From Flavobacterium succinicans (GTDB taxonomy: Bacteria > Bacteroidota > Bacteroidia > Flavobacteriales > Flavobacteriaceae): a stretch of 64,000 bases of DNA. Every line of letters starts with the position of its first letter. Positions within the stretch are counted from its first letter, which is position 1. The notes under the pieces are model-generated. The model had not been told where the DNA came from, ran no database searches, and saw only the letters and a program-made list of their open reading frames with translations. This document shows positions 25,160 to 35,789 of the stretch, piece after piece. The stretch is from contig NZ_JMTM01000017.1 in the NCBI RefSeq assembly GCF_001662485.1, positions 372,001 to 436,000 of the forward strand. The letters run 5' to 3'. Made by a program: the position numbers and the translations under genes.

Positions 25160-26413
25160 TTAACGAAAGGGAAGTTTCCTTCTAATGTTCTCATATAAAA
25201 TAGCTTTTGGCCCTTTTACAATTTGCGATTTGTAAATTCCTAATGTTCCAGAGCAAAAATAAGCAATGATACACGCCAAAGCGATATAAATACTGCTTTC
25301 TAAACCAAAAAGCTCTATACCCATTAGGGTGCAAGCAATAGGTGTGTGTGTGGCGCCTGAAAAAACAGCCACAAATCCCATTCCTGCCAAAAGTGCGATG
25401 GGCATCGGAACAACAAGCGACAAAGCACTTCCTAAAGTAGCGCCCACAAAAAACAAAGGAGTAACTTCACCTCCTTTAAAACCAGCGCCCAAGGTGAAAC
25501 CAGTAAATAGAATTTTCAATAAAAAAGCATACCAAGGATTTGCAGTACTAAAAGCGTCAACAATCACTGGTACTCCTAATCCAATATAAGTTTGCACCGA
25601 AAAAGTAAAAATCACCAAAGTCAAAATACAACCGCCTACCAAAGGTCGAAAAGGTGCATAAGCAATAGTTTTGCTAAATAAATGACCCCAAAAGTGAGTC
25701 GAACGCGAAAAAACTAGTGCGGCAAGTCCAAAGAGAACGCTTGCGAAAACGGTCCATAAAATAGTTGTAAACGAAAATTCAGGCACAATCGGAATGCTAT
25801 AGTGAGTGTGCGTCACCGGCCATAATTCTACAGTATAATAGGCTGCGTAAGCCACTGCAAAAGACAAAAAGATGGTCTTAAAAGTTACTTTTTTAAAACT
25901 CAGTACCTCCATAGCAAAGAGCGCACCCGCAATTGGTGTTCCAAAAACCGAAGCAAAACCCGCACTGATACCGAGAACCAACATAGTCTTTCGGTCAATA
26001 ACAGCCCATTTAAAACAGCGCTGAATTCCGTCCGAAATCGCTGCTCCCATTTGTACCGCTGTACCTTCGCGTCCAGCAGAACCTCCAAAAAGATGTGTGA
26101 GTAAGGTGGTAATCAAAACCAAAGGCGCCATTCTGAATGGTATGGTTTGTTGTGGGGTGTCGTATTCTTCCAAAATTAAATTATTGCCCTTGACTACTGC
26201 TTGCCCGTAGTAATGGTACAACAACCCAATGGCAAATCCACCCAAAGGCAAGAATCCAATAATCCAGAAATTAGCCGTCCTAATTTGTGTAACTTTTTCT
26301 AAAGCCAACAAAAAAAGCGCAGATGCCGACCCAGAAAAAAAGCCTACCACTACACAAACGAAAATCCATTGGAGTAGCGTAAGCCCTTTATTTTTTATAG
26401 TGTCAAAAGTCAT
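25160..26413 (-). CDS. CLC-family anion transporter, possibly fluoride-type
   Basis: The product is 417 residues from the ATG at 26413; the TTG at 26431 would add six. About ten to eleven hydrophobic helices are visible. The gating-glutamate region is GSAGREGTAVQMG, where chloride CLCs have REGP. The GxFxP region is replaced by GAGFKGGEVTPLFFVG. These substitutions resemble the fluoride/proton antiporter branch rather than chloride channels. It would remove fluoride or exchange anions across the inner membrane. No fluoride riboswitch was recognised in the upstream spacer. The downstream 171-bp gap contains only AT-rich sequence. Confidence 0.85.
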   Translation of the reverse strand: MTFDTIKNKGLTLLQWIFVCVVVGFFSGSASALFLLALEKVTQIRTANFWIIGFLPLGGFAIGLLYHYYGQAVVKGNNLILEEYDTPQQTIPFRMAPLVLITTLLTHLFGGSAGREGTAVQMGAAISDGIQRCFKWAVIDRKTMLVLGISAGFASVFGTPIAGALFAMEVLSFKKVTFKTIFLSFAVAYAAYYTVELWPVTHTHYSIPIVPEFSFTTILWTVFASVLFGLAALVFSRSTHFWGHLFSKTIAYAPFRPLVGGCILTLVIFTFSVQTYIGLGVPVIVDAFSTANPWYAFLLKILFTGFTLGAGFKGGEVTPLFFVGATLGSALSLVVPMPIALLAGMGFVAVFSGATHTPIACTLMGIELFGLESSIYIALACIIAYFCSGTLGIYKSQIVKGPKAILYENIRRKLPFR

Positions 26414-26472
26414 AGTGAGAAACAAAAGCAAATAATGTTGCTAATGTAAGCATTCAATATAAATTTTGAGCA

Positions 26473-26859
26473 CTATTCAGCCGCAATAGCCGTAAATTCA
26501 ATTTCAACCAAATATTCTGGCGCGACCAATTGATTAATGCCATAAAAACCAGTCGTAGGTTTCACCTCTTTAAAGAATGCCGAGTGTGCTCTCGCAACAT
26601 CTTCAAAAGTGCTAACATCGGTTGTGAAAATGCGAGTTCGAATCACGTCTTTCATCCCCACATTCAAATCCTGTAAAACTTTTTCAACCCTTTCGAGTAT
26701 GTTCAGCGTTTGAGCATACGCATCATTCGCCTTCACTTTTTCGCCATCCACAATCGCTACAGTTCCCGAAACTTCTATGATGTTTCCAATACGAACCGCA
26801 CGACAGTACCCCATTTTATCCTCCCACGGAGAGCCAGTCAAAATATTTTGTCTTTTCAT
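26473..26859 (-). CDS. RidA-family protein (YjgF/YER057c/UK114)
   Basis: The 128-residue product has the family core IIEVSGTVAIVD, the catalytic-site Arg in DVIRTRIFTTDV, and the conserved end LVEIEFTAIAA. RidA-family members deaminate reactive 2-iminoacids formed by PLP enzymes, as a trimer in the cytoplasm. This sequence has the N-terminal GSPWEDKMGYCRAV seen in a subgroup distinct from archetypal RidA, so the exact substrate is uncertain. It has its own promoter-like element at 26901. Confidence 0.88.
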   Translation of the reverse strand: MKRQNILTGSPWEDKMGYCRAVRIGNIIEVSGTVAIVDGEKVKANDAYAQTLNILERVEKVLQDLNVGMKDVIRTRIFTTDVSTFEDVARAHSAFFKEVKPTTGFYGINQLVAPEYLVEIEFTAIAAE

Positions 26860-26900
26860 TTTCCTAATTTAAAATTACTTTTTGGTTATAAATAGAACAA

Positions 26901-26908
26901 CAAAACTA
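26901..26908 (-). promoter_or_regulatory. -7 element TAGTTTTG for the RidA-family gene
   Basis: On the minus strand TAGTTTTG matches TANNTTTG and lies 41 nt before the ATG at 26859. No -33 TTG at 17-23 nt was found. Confidence 0.45.
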
Positions 26909-26993
26909 GGCAATCATCGTTCAATAAAAAAACGATTACGGTACCTTAAAAGTTACATTTTTTTTGTAGCAGAAACAACGCGCATTTTTGCCA

Positions 26994-27066
26994 TCATCGT
27001 CCCGTGATCCGCTATATCTTTGCCGCCGAACCCCGGCAGCAAAGGATGCCGCTCCTCCCGGGGCTA
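26994..27066. repeat. REP-like imperfect palindrome, family copy C
   Basis: The core CTTTGCCGCCG / CGGCAGCAAAG (27018-27028 and 27034-27044) is a one-mismatch stem with loop AACCC. Flanks TCATCGTCCCG and CTCCCGGGGCTAG match copy B at 20064-20139 read on the other strand. The gene-free region 26860-27261 contains this element, two promoter-like elements and otherwise featureless AT-rich sequence. Confidence 0.82.
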
Positions 27067-27195
27067 GCAGGAAACAAGGAGTCTTTTTGTATACATTTTT
27101 TAATATATTTCTAGGAACAACGAGAAACAAACATAGAAAACACCTATTAAATGTTAAGATATTTCTAATACCTTAGTATAAAATAAGAAATAAGT

Positions 27196-27203
27196 TAGTT
27201 TTG
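27196..27203 (+). promoter_or_regulatory. -7 element TAGTTTTG
   Basis: TAGTTTTG matches TANNTTTG and lies 58 nt before the ATG at 27262. Confidence 0.5.
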
Positions 27204-27261
27204 CAAACACAAAAGGATTCTTCCTTTGTAATCAATCGAAATTACAAAAGCATCTTAGCGC

Positions 27262-27936
27262 ATGAAACAATTTCTATTCCTTTTTTTATTCTTGGTATTG
27301 GCATTCAAAGGAAATGCTCAAGCGGAGTTTGGTCCAAAATTCAAACCCATTCCGCCAGCTAAATTTCCTGCAGCGCCAAAGAAAAAAGTTATTCCACCAG
27401 CCGAGTTGCCCAAAATAGAACAACCCAACGTGTTTAATTCGCCAGAAAATCCCAATAAAGCATCAACTTCAATCTCAAAGTCGAATGATGTGGATATGTT
27501 TCCTAAAGAGAAATTTATCAACGTGGGCGAGGAATATTTAAAAAAGATGCAAAAGGACGTCGATAAAACGTTGAACGAAAATAATATGCCTTTGCTCCGT
27601 CGCAATTTCGATTTTGGTCAAATCAATACCAAGTCCAAGTATGTAATTGTAAGGGTTCGAGATTATATTTATGTAGATGGTGATTTACTTCGAATATATC
27701 AAAATGCAACTATAGTAAGAGAGCAGGTTTTTCTTGGGGACTCTTTTACTGATATTAAAATTTTATTAGGCGAAGGCTTTAATAAACTAGATTTCGAGGC
27801 GCTTAATACAGGAACCAGTGGAGGCAACACCGCCGAAATCATCATCATCGATGACCATAAAAAAGTGCTTTCCAAAAATTATTGGGACAACTTAGCCACT
27901 GGTTTTAAGGGGACTATACTCTTGGTGAAAGAGTAA
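27262..27936 (+). CDS. Secreted proline-rich protein of unknown function
   Basis: The product is 224 residues with a signal peptide ending GNAQ. The mature N-terminus is Pro/Lys-rich (KFKPIPPAKFPAAPKKK). The C-terminal about 110 residues form a beta-rich domain (VRVRDYIYVDGDLLRIYQN, AEIIIIDDHKKVL) with a pattern found in flavobacterial periplasmic proteins of unknown role. It lacks a T9SS sorting motif. It is 78 bp upstream of guaA on the same strand, but guaA has its own promoter element, so linkage may be fortuitous. Confidence 0.78.
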   Translation: MKQFLFLFLFLVLAFKGNAQAEFGPKFKPIPPAKFPAAPKKKVIPPAELPKIEQPNVFNSPENPNKASTSISKSNDVDMFPKEKFINVGEEYLKKMQKDVDKTLNENNMPLLRRNFDFGQINTKSKYVIVRVRDYIYVDGDLLRIYQNATIVREQVFLGDSFTDIKILLGEGFNKLDFEALNTGTSGGNTAEIIIIDDHKKVLSKNYWDNLATGFKGTILLVKE

Positions 27937-28003
27937 GGTTTTATTCTTTTGTACAAAATTAAAATTTTTCAAAATTCGATTTTTCAATTCCGAAATTTAG
28001 AAG

Positions 28004-28011
28004 TATTTTTG
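28004..28011 (+). promoter_or_regulatory. -7 element TATTTTTG directly before guaA
   Basis: TATTTTTG matches TANNTTTG and ends only 3 nt before the guaA ATG at 28015. With the usual spacing, transcription would begin at or next to the A of the ATG, giving a leaderless mRNA. No -33 TTG is clear. Confidence 0.5.
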
Positions 28012-28014
28012 CGC

Positions 28015-29544
28015 ATGCAACACAACGTACTTATTTTAGATTTCGGATCGCAATACACTCAGCTTATTGCGCGAAGAGTTCGAGAATTAAACATATTCTG
28101 CGAAATCTTCCCTTACAATCACTTTCCTAGTGATTTATCATCTTACAAAGCAGTAATTCTTGGCGGAAGCCCATTTTCTGTTCGTTCAGAAGATGCGCCA
28201 CATCCAGATTTATCTCAAATTAGAGGAAAACTTCCTATGCTGGCCGTATGTTACGGAGCACAATATTTAGCGCATTTTAGCGGTGGAGAAGTAGCAGCTT
28301 CTAATACTAGGGAATATGGTAGAGCCAATTTGTCTTTCATCAAAGAAAATGAAATCTTCTTCGAAGGTGTTTCTGAGAACAGTCAAGTTTGGATGAGCCA
28401 TAGTGATAGTATCAAAGCATTGCCAACCAACGGTGTTAAATTAGCGAGTACTCACGATGTAGAATTTGCCGCTTATAAAATTGAAGGCGAAACTACTTAC
28501 GCTATTCAATACCATCCAGAGGTTTTTCACTCTACAGATGGCTCTAAAATGTTGGAGAATTTCTTGGTGAAAATTGCCGAAGTGCCTCAGAACTTTACAC
28601 CAAACGCTTTCGTTGAAGAAATTGTAGCCGAAATGAAAGAGAAAATTCAAGACGATAAAGTGGTTTTGGGTCTTTCCGGCGGAGTAGATTCAACAGTAGC
28701 TGCGGTATTATTGAATAAAGCAATTGGTAAAAATTTATATTGCATTTTTGTAAACAACGGCTTGTTACGCAAAAACGAATTCCAAAGTGTATTGGATCAA
28801 TACAAAGGAATGGGATTGAATGTAAAAGGAGTAGACGCTGGAGATCGTTTCTTGTCAGAATTGGCTGGAGTTAGCGATCCAGAAACCAAGAGAAAAATTA
28901 TCGGTCGTGTTTTTATCGAAGTTTTTGACGACGAATCACATCAATTAGAAGATGTGAAATGGTTAGCTCAAGGAACTATTTATCCTGATGTTATCGAATC
29001 TGTTTCGGTAAAAGGGCCTTCTGCAACAATCAAATCGCATCATAATGTAGGTGGTTTGCCAGATTTTATGAAACTGAAAATTGTTGAGCCATTGCGTATG
29101 CTTTTCAAAGACGAAGTACGTAGAGTTGGAGCAACTTTAGGAATAGATCCTGAACTTTTGGGTAGACATCCTTTCCCAGGACCAGGTTTGTCCATTCGTA
29201 TTTTGGGAGATATTACGCCAGAGAAAGTGCAAATTTTGCAAGATGTTGATAAAGTTTTTATCGATGGTTTAAAATCTTGGGGGCTTTATGATAAAGTTTG
29301 GCAAGCAGGTGCAATTTTGTTACCCGTAAATAGTGTAGGAGTAATGGGCGATGAGCGTACTTATGAAAAAGTAGTAGCGCTAAGAGCGGTAGAATCTACC
29401 GATGGTATGACGGCGGATTGGGTTCATCTACCTTATGAGTTTTTGATGAAAGTTTCTAACGATATTATCAATAAAGTAAAAGGAGTAAATCGCGTGGTTT
29501 ATGACATTAGTTCCAAACCGCCTGCCACAATTGAGTGGGAATAA
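28015..29544 (+). CDS. guaA: GMP synthase (glutamine-hydrolysing)
   Basis: The product is 509 residues from the ATG at 28015; the in-frame extension to 27949 is not conserved in character and is rejected. It converts XMP to GMP using glutamine and ATP. A class I amidotransferase domain holds the nucleophile in [18 protein letters not shown] and the His/Glu pair in [12 protein letters not shown]. The ATP-pyrophosphatase P-loop is [16 protein letters not shown]. The C-terminal dimerisation domain ends PPATIEWE, the canonical end. Length is that of bacterial GuaA. It ends at a hairpin at 29593. Confidence 0.96.
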   Translation: MQHNVLILDFGSQYTQLIARRVRELNIFCEIFPYNHFPSDLSSYKAVILGGSPFSVRSEDAPHPDLSQIRGKLPMLAVCYGAQYLAHFSGGEVAASNTREYGRANLSFIKENEIFFEGVSENSQVWMSHSDSIKALPTNGVKLASTHDVEFAAYKIEGETTYAIQYHPEVFHSTDGSKMLENFLVKIAEVPQNFTPNAFVEEIVAEMKEKIQDDKVVLGLSGGVDSTVAAVLLNKAIGKNLYCIFVNNGLLRKNEFQSVLDQYKGMGLNVKGVDAGDRFLSELAGVSDPETKRKIIGRVFIEVFDDESHQLEDVKWLAQGTIYPDVIESVSVKGPSATIKSHHNVGGLPDFMKLKIVEPLRMLFKDEVRRVGATLGIDPELLGRHPFPGPGLSIRILGDITPEKVQILQDVDKVFIDGLKSWGLYDKVWQAGAILLPVNSVGVMGDERTYEKVVALRAVESTDGMTADWVHLPYEFLMKVSNDIINKVKGVNRVVYDISSKPPATIEWE

Positions 29545-29592
29545 TTGAATGTATTACTTACTTTTTTTAGAAATAGTAAATTAATAAAACGC

Positions 29593-29630
29593 AAACGGTA
29601 TCAGATTTTGAATTAAAATTTGATACCGTT
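29593..29630 (+). terminator. Hairpin between guaA and the LysM gene
   Basis: AACGGTATCA and TGATACCGTT form a 10-bp stem with a loop of about 18 nt rich in A and T. Only short T-runs follow. It overlaps the region upstream of the next promoter element, so it may be a terminator or an operator. Confidence 0.55.
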
Positions 29631-29634
29631 TTGC

Positions 29635-29642
29635 TATCTTTG
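29635..29642 (+). promoter_or_regulatory. -7 element TATCTTTG for the LysM/PBP gene
   Basis: TATCTTTG matches TANNTTTG. A TTG at 29608-29610 lies 24 nt upstream within the hairpin loop. The ATG is 26 nt downstream. Confidence 0.55.
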
Positions 29643-29668
29643 GCGGTACTAATTTATAATTTATTCGG

Positions 29669-31630
29669 ATGCACTATTATAGAAAGATTTGGCTTTGCAG
29701 TTTGTTTTTTGTTGGAACTGTCTTTGCTCAAGACAAAGCAATCACTCATAAAGTAGCTAAAGGGGAGACCATAGCACAAATTGCTCAAAAGTACAAAGTA
29801 AGTCCCTACGACATTTATCAATTAAATCCAGATGCTCAAGCAGGAATTAGCCAAAATACGCTTTTGTTGATTCCAAAAGCGGGTACAAAAGTTCAACCGA
29901 AAACGACCACTAATGCTGTGGTTGTCTCAAAGAAAATTACCCATGAGGTAACACCCAAGGAAACCTTATTTGGAATCCAAAAAAAATATAATATTACTGA
30001 AGAAGCCTTGTTTAAAGCTAATCCTTTTTTAGAAAAAGATGGGCTACAAATTGGTCAAACACTTGTAATTCCAAACGGCGTTGTTAGTAAAACTACTACT
30101 GTAACAGTAGCTTCAAAAACCGTAACTCCAGTTTTTCATTTGGTTCAACCTCAGGAAACCAAGTTTTCTATTGCTAAGAAGTATAACATTACCATAGAAG
30201 AATTAGAAAAGAAAAACCCAGAAGTTGTGGTGAATCTTCCGGTTGGTTTTAATTTATTGATTAAAGGAAATCGACCAAAGGAAACGAAAGAGATTCCCGT
30301 AATTGCTGATAAAAAAGACCTTCCGACAACTGTTATTACAAAACCTATTGTTGCTGATTTTCAAAATTATGCAATTAAATCAAAGGAAACCTTATACAGT
30401 TTGGCCAAGATGGCTGGTTTGTCACAAGATGAACTGGTTGCTTTAAATCCTGAATTGAAAAATGGTGTTCAAGAAGGGATGATTATTAAGTTACCTGCAG
30501 CTGTAAAACTGATCGCTCCATTAGAAACCAAAAAAGAAATCGTACAGCTAAATCATCAAAACACAGGAGATAAAAAAAGATTGGTATTGTTGTTTCCGTT
30601 TAATATGGCGACAATTGCCAATGAAGCAGGAAATTCTACCACAGAACGTTTAAAAAAAGACAAGTTTTTGAATATGACTTTGGATTTCTATTCTGGTGCT
30701 TTGGTTGCTGTAGATTCGGCTAAACAATTAGGAATTGATGTGGATGTTCAGGTGTTTGATTCTCAAGAAACCAAAATGAGTTCTCAGGTTCCTTCTTTAA
30801 TTAAAAGTAATGATATTGAAAAGGCTCAAGTGGTAATTGGTCCATTTTATCAAAATAATGTTGAGAAAACAGCTGAATTGCTCAGTGAAACGAATGTAGC
30901 TGTCATTTCTCCTTTATCAAAAGAGTCTGGCAAAGCATTTCCAAATTTGTATCAATCTATTGTTTCTGCTGATGTTGTCAAAAATGCTGTTTTTGATTAC
31001 ATGAGAAGTAAGAACGGAAATATTATTGCCGTTGTCGATAAGAAAAAAGAGTCGTCAAGAAATTATTTTAATCAATTTCAAAAAGAGGTAAAAATCGCAC
31101 CGCTCACTCCAGCAGGTGGCATAAATGTTGAAGCATTGAAAGGTTTGTTGCAAAAAGACAAAACGAATTATGTTATCTTAGAGACAGGAAGTACAATGAT
31201 GATCAAAGCAACTATAGCTACTTTGTTGTCTGTAATGAAAACACATAATGTACAATTAGTTACCCTAGAAACTAATCCTACGTTGGATACCGACGAAATT
31301 TCATTTGCCAATTTGGTTAAATTGAAGTTGATGTATCCTTCGGCAACTAGAGAAAACGAAACGGAAGAAGCGCGAATATTTGCACAAAAATATCGAAAGG
31401 AAAATAAAGTGTATCCTAGTTCGTTTGCTACAAGAGGTTTTGATGTAACTTTTGATACGCTGATGCGAATGGCTCAGGATAAAACATTTCAAGAAACCAT
31501 AGAAAATACCGCTACAGAACAAGTAGAAAACCGTTTTGAGTATTATAAAAAAGAAGACGGCGGCTATACGAATAAAGGCGTTTATATTTTGTATTACGAT
31601 TCGGACATGACGATTAAGCAAGCTAATTAA
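29669..31630 (+). CDS. Secreted LysM-repeat protein with periplasmic-binding-protein-like domain (LpoA-like)
   Basis: The product is 653 residues with a signal peptide ending TVFAQ. Four LysM motifs are at about 25-70 (HKVAKGETIAQIAQKYKVS), 90-136 (THEVTPKETLFGIQKKYNIT), 155-200 and 232-275, expected to bind peptidoglycan. From about 300 the sequence has a type I PBP fold pattern (LVLLFPFNMATI, AQVVIGPFYQNNVEK, LSETNVAVISPLSKESG). The combination recalls LpoA, the outer-membrane activator of peptidoglycan synthase, but here without a lipobox. It is likely a cell-wall-associated protein; the ligand is unknown. The DUF3820 gene follows after 8 bp. Confidence 0.85.
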   Translation: MHYYRKIWLCSLFFVGTVFAQDKAITHKVAKGETIAQIAQKYKVSPYDIYQLNPDAQAGISQNTLLLIPKAGTKVQPKTTTNAVVVSKKITHEVTPKETLFGIQKKYNITEEALFKANPFLEKDGLQIGQTLVIPNGVVSKTTTVTVASKTVTPVFHLVQPQETKFSIAKKYNITIEELEKKNPEVVVNLPVGFNLLIKGNRPKETKEIPVIADKKDLPTTVITKPIVADFQNYAIKSKETLYSLAKMAGLSQDELVALNPELKNGVQEGMIIKLPAAVKLIAPLETKKEIVQLNHQNTGDKKRLVLLFPFNMATIANEAGNSTTERLKKDKFLNMTLDFYSGALVAVDSAKQLGIDVDVQVFDSQETKMSSQVPSLIKSNDIEKAQVVIGPFYQNNVEKTAELLSETNVAVISPLSKESGKAFPNLYQSIVSADVVKNAVFDYMRSKNGNIIAVVDKKKESSRNYFNQFQKEVKIAPLTPAGGINVEALKGLLQKDKTNYVILETGSTMMIKATIATLLSVMKTHNVQLVTLETNPTLDTDEISFANLVKLKLMYPSATRENETEEARIFAQKYRKENKVYPSSFATRGFDVTFDTLMRMAQDKTFQETIENTATEQVENRFEYYKKEDGGYTNKGVYILYYDSDMTIKQAN

Positions 31631-31638
31631 TTGTTGTT

Positions 31639-31869
31639 TTGGATCAAAATCAAAAACACTTGATTCAATTGGCACACACTAAAATGCCATTTGGAAAATA
31701 CGAAGGTTGGTATCTCATCGATATCCCAGAATATTATATCGTTTGGTATAGAAATAAAGGCTTTCCCAAAGGCGTTTTGGGAGATCAACTACAATTAATT
31801 TATGAGTTAAAAGCCAACGGATTAGAAGATTTAATTCGAAATATAAAAAAGAAATACCCTAAACCTTAA
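31639..31869 (+). CDS. DUF3820-family protein
   Basis: The 76-residue product contains the family core KMPFGKYEGWYLIDIPEYYI followed by WYRNKGFPKGVLGDQL and KANGLEDLIRNIKKK. The start is a TTG at 31639; the first ATG (31684) would begin exactly at the core MPFGKY and lose a plausible N-terminal helix, so TTG is preferred. The family is small and cytoplasmic and its function is unsettled. It is 8 bp downstream of the LysM gene and ends at a hairpin, so it is co-transcribed with it. Confidence 0.85.
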   Translation: MDQNQKHLIQLAHTKMPFGKYEGWYLIDIPEYYIVWYRNKGFPKGVLGDQLQLIYELKANGLEDLIRNIKKKYPKP

Positions 31870-31876
31870 AATAATT

Positions 31877-31933
31877 GCCTCCGGATTTAGAATAGTGCTT
31901 TATCTAGTATTCTAAATGCTGAGGCTTCTTTTT
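31877..31933 (+). terminator. Hairpin terminator
   Basis: GCCTC at 31877 pairs with GAGGC at 31921, and ATTTAGAATA pairs with TATTCTAAAT inside it. A T-rich tail follows. Confidence 0.75.
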
Positions 31934-31975
31934 AATGTGGTTAAATTCTAAAATTCTACTGATTGAAGCAGGTAA

Positions 31976-33655
<1,680 letters not shown>

Positions 33656-33744
33656 TACAATAGTTGTAACAAAGCATTTAAGTTGTATTCTAACACTAAA
33701 CTGGAGTAAACTACTTCGGTTTTGAATTTTGAACATAGATAATA

Positions 33745-35649
33745 ATGGAAGAAAAAAAGATTGACATTAATTCAATTATCGGTTTTATATTGATTTTTGG
33801 AATTTTGGTTTGGATTATGTACCAAAACCAACCCGATCCTAAAGTTGTGGCTGCTGAAAAAGCCCAAAAAGAATTGGTTTTAAAAGCTCAAAAAGCAAAA
33901 GAATTGGCGAATAAAGCAGTTGAAAAAGCAACTGTTGCGGTAGCCACTGGCGATTCTACTCAATTGGTAGCTTTGCAAAAAACATTAGGAAATTTTGCTT
34001 ATTCTGCGACGTTACCTTCTGCAAAAAATGATTTTACTACGATTGAAAATGAAGTGATAAAATTAAAAATTGCTAATAAAGGTGGTTATATCGCTGAGGC
34101 AACTTTGAAAAACTTTGAAAAATTCAAAAAAGGGTCTGGTCAGTTGGTAGAATTGATAAAAAACAATAATGCTAATTTGAATATTGTTTTGCAAACCAAT
34201 GACAACAGAACTTTAAATACCAAAGACTTGTTTTTTGAGCCTACTTTAACCAAAATAGGAGCAGATCAAGTGTTGTCTATGAAGTTAAAGTCAGGTCCAA
34301 ATGCATTTTTGGAATATAAATACATAGTGAAGCCAAACGATTATATGATTGGTTTTGATGTGCGTTCTCAAGGCTTGAATCAAGTATTGAATACCGCTAA
34401 ACCTTTGGATTTAGAATGGGACTTGAAAGCATATAGAAATGAAAAGAGTATTGCTTACGAAAATAAATATACTGAGATTTATTTTGAACATAAAGAGGGT
34501 AAAGTTGATTATGCTGGATTAGGTGCTAAAGAAGAAGAAACTCTTGAAAAACCGACGTTTATTGCATTCAAACAGCATTTTTTTACTTCAATTTTAGTTT
34601 CTAAAACACCTTTTGAGAAAGCACAACTGGTTTCTACCAATCTTATGAATGATGAGAAAGTTGATACTACTTTTACAAAATCATTCAAAGCGAACTTACC
34701 TTTGGCTTTTACCAATGGTGAATTAGATTATAAATTAAACTGGTACTTAGGCCCATCTGATTATAAGACTTTAGCTAGTTATGATCAAAATCTAGAAAAA
34801 ATCATCACTTTAGGTTGGGGAATCATCGGTTGGATCAACCGTTTTATCTTCGTGCCTTTATTTGGTTTCCTAGGTTCTTATATTGCTTATGGTATTGCGA
34901 TTATTCTTTTTACCATTTTAATCAAATTGGCCATGTCGCCTATTACTTTCAAATCGTTCTTGTCGCAAGCCAAAATGAAAGTATTACGACCAGAAATTGC
35001 TGAATTGGGTGAAAAATACAAGAAAGACCCAATGAAAAAGCAGCAAGAAACAATGAAGTTGTACAACAAAGCTGGGGTAAATCCTATGGCAGGTTGTATA
35101 CCAGCATTGATACAAATGCCTTTCTTGATGGCTTCATTTCAGTTTTTTCCTTCAGCTTTTGAATTAAGACAGAAAAGTTTCCTTTGGGCAGATGATTTAT
35201 CTTCTTTTGACGAAATTGTAAAACTGCCTTTCCATATTCCATTGTATGGAGATCATATCAGTTTGTTTCCAATTTTGGCAGCGATTGCAATTTTCTTCTA
35301 TATGAAAATGACTTCAGGAGATCAACAAATGGCTGCGCCACAACAAGAAGGCATGCCGGATATGGCCAAAATGATGAAGATTATGATTTATGTTTCGCCA
35401 TTGATGATGTTATTCTTTTTCAATAGTTATGGAGCAGGTTTGAGTTTGTATAACTTTATTTCCAACTTGGTTACAATTATAATTATGTTGGTAATCAAAA
35501 GATATTTTATCGATGGAGATAAAATTCACGCTCAAATCCAAGAAAATAAATTGAAAGAGCCTAAAAAACAAGGTCGATTCCAACGCAAATTACAAGAAGC
35601 AATGGAACAAGCTGAAGCTCAAAAAGCGGCTCAACAAAAGAAAAAATAA
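33745..35649 (+). CDS. yidC: Membrane protein insertase YidC
   Basis: The product is 634 residues. An N-terminal membrane anchor (IIGFILIFGILVWIMYQ) is followed by a large periplasmic beta-sandwich (about 90-340) and the conserved five-helix insertase core (from WGIIGWINRFIFVPLFGFLG). The cytoplasmic hairpin loop LRPEIAELGEKYKKDPMKKQ and GCIPALIQMPFLMASF are typical. The C-terminus is Lys/Gln-rich and ribosome-facing. It inserts membrane proteins, alone or with Sec. Larger than gram-positive YidC, as expected for a Bacteroidetes member. Usually it follows pyrG in this group. Confidence 0.95.
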   Translation: MEEKKIDINSIIGFILIFGILVWIMYQNQPDPKVVAAEKAQKELVLKAQKAKELANKAVEKATVAVATGDSTQLVALQKTLGNFAYSATLPSAKNDFTTIENEVIKLKIANKGGYIAEATLKNFEKFKKGSGQLVELIKNNNANLNIVLQTNDNRTLNTKDLFFEPTLTKIGADQVLSMKLKSGPNAFLEYKYIVKPNDYMIGFDVRSQGLNQVLNTAKPLDLEWDLKAYRNEKSIAYENKYTEIYFEHKEGKVDYAGLGAKEEETLEKPTFIAFKQHFFTSILVSKTPFEKAQLVSTNLMNDEKVDTTFTKSFKANLPLAFTNGELDYKLNWYLGPSDYKTLASYDQNLEKIITLGWGIIGWINRFIFVPLFGFLGSYIAYGIAIILFTILIKLAMSPITFKSFLSQAKMKVLRPEIAELGEKYKKDPMKKQQETMKLYNKAGVNPMAGCIPALIQMPFLMASFQFFPSAFELRQKSFLWADDLSSFDEIVKLPFHIPLYGDHISLFPILAAIAIFFYMKMTSGDQQMAAPQQEGMPDMAKMMKIMIYVSPLMMLFFFNSYGAGLSLYNFISNLVTIIIMLVIKRYFIDGDKIHAQIQENKLKEPKKQGRFQRKLQEAMEQAEAQKAAQQKKK

Positions 35650-35669
35650 TGTTTCTAATTTGAATTTAA

Positions 35670-35697
35670 AAACTTTCGCTTTTGGCGGAAGTTTTTT
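35670..35697 (+). terminator. Hairpin terminator after yidC
   Basis: AACTTTCGC and GCGGAAGTT form a one-mismatch stem with a TTTTG loop, followed by six Ts. Confidence 0.75.
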
Positions 35698-35789
35698 GTT
35701 TAAAGTTAGTACTAATGATGTGAGTTTTTCGTTTCTGTTACATTTATCGAGAAAAACAACAATAATAGTTTTATATAAAATTTATCTAT

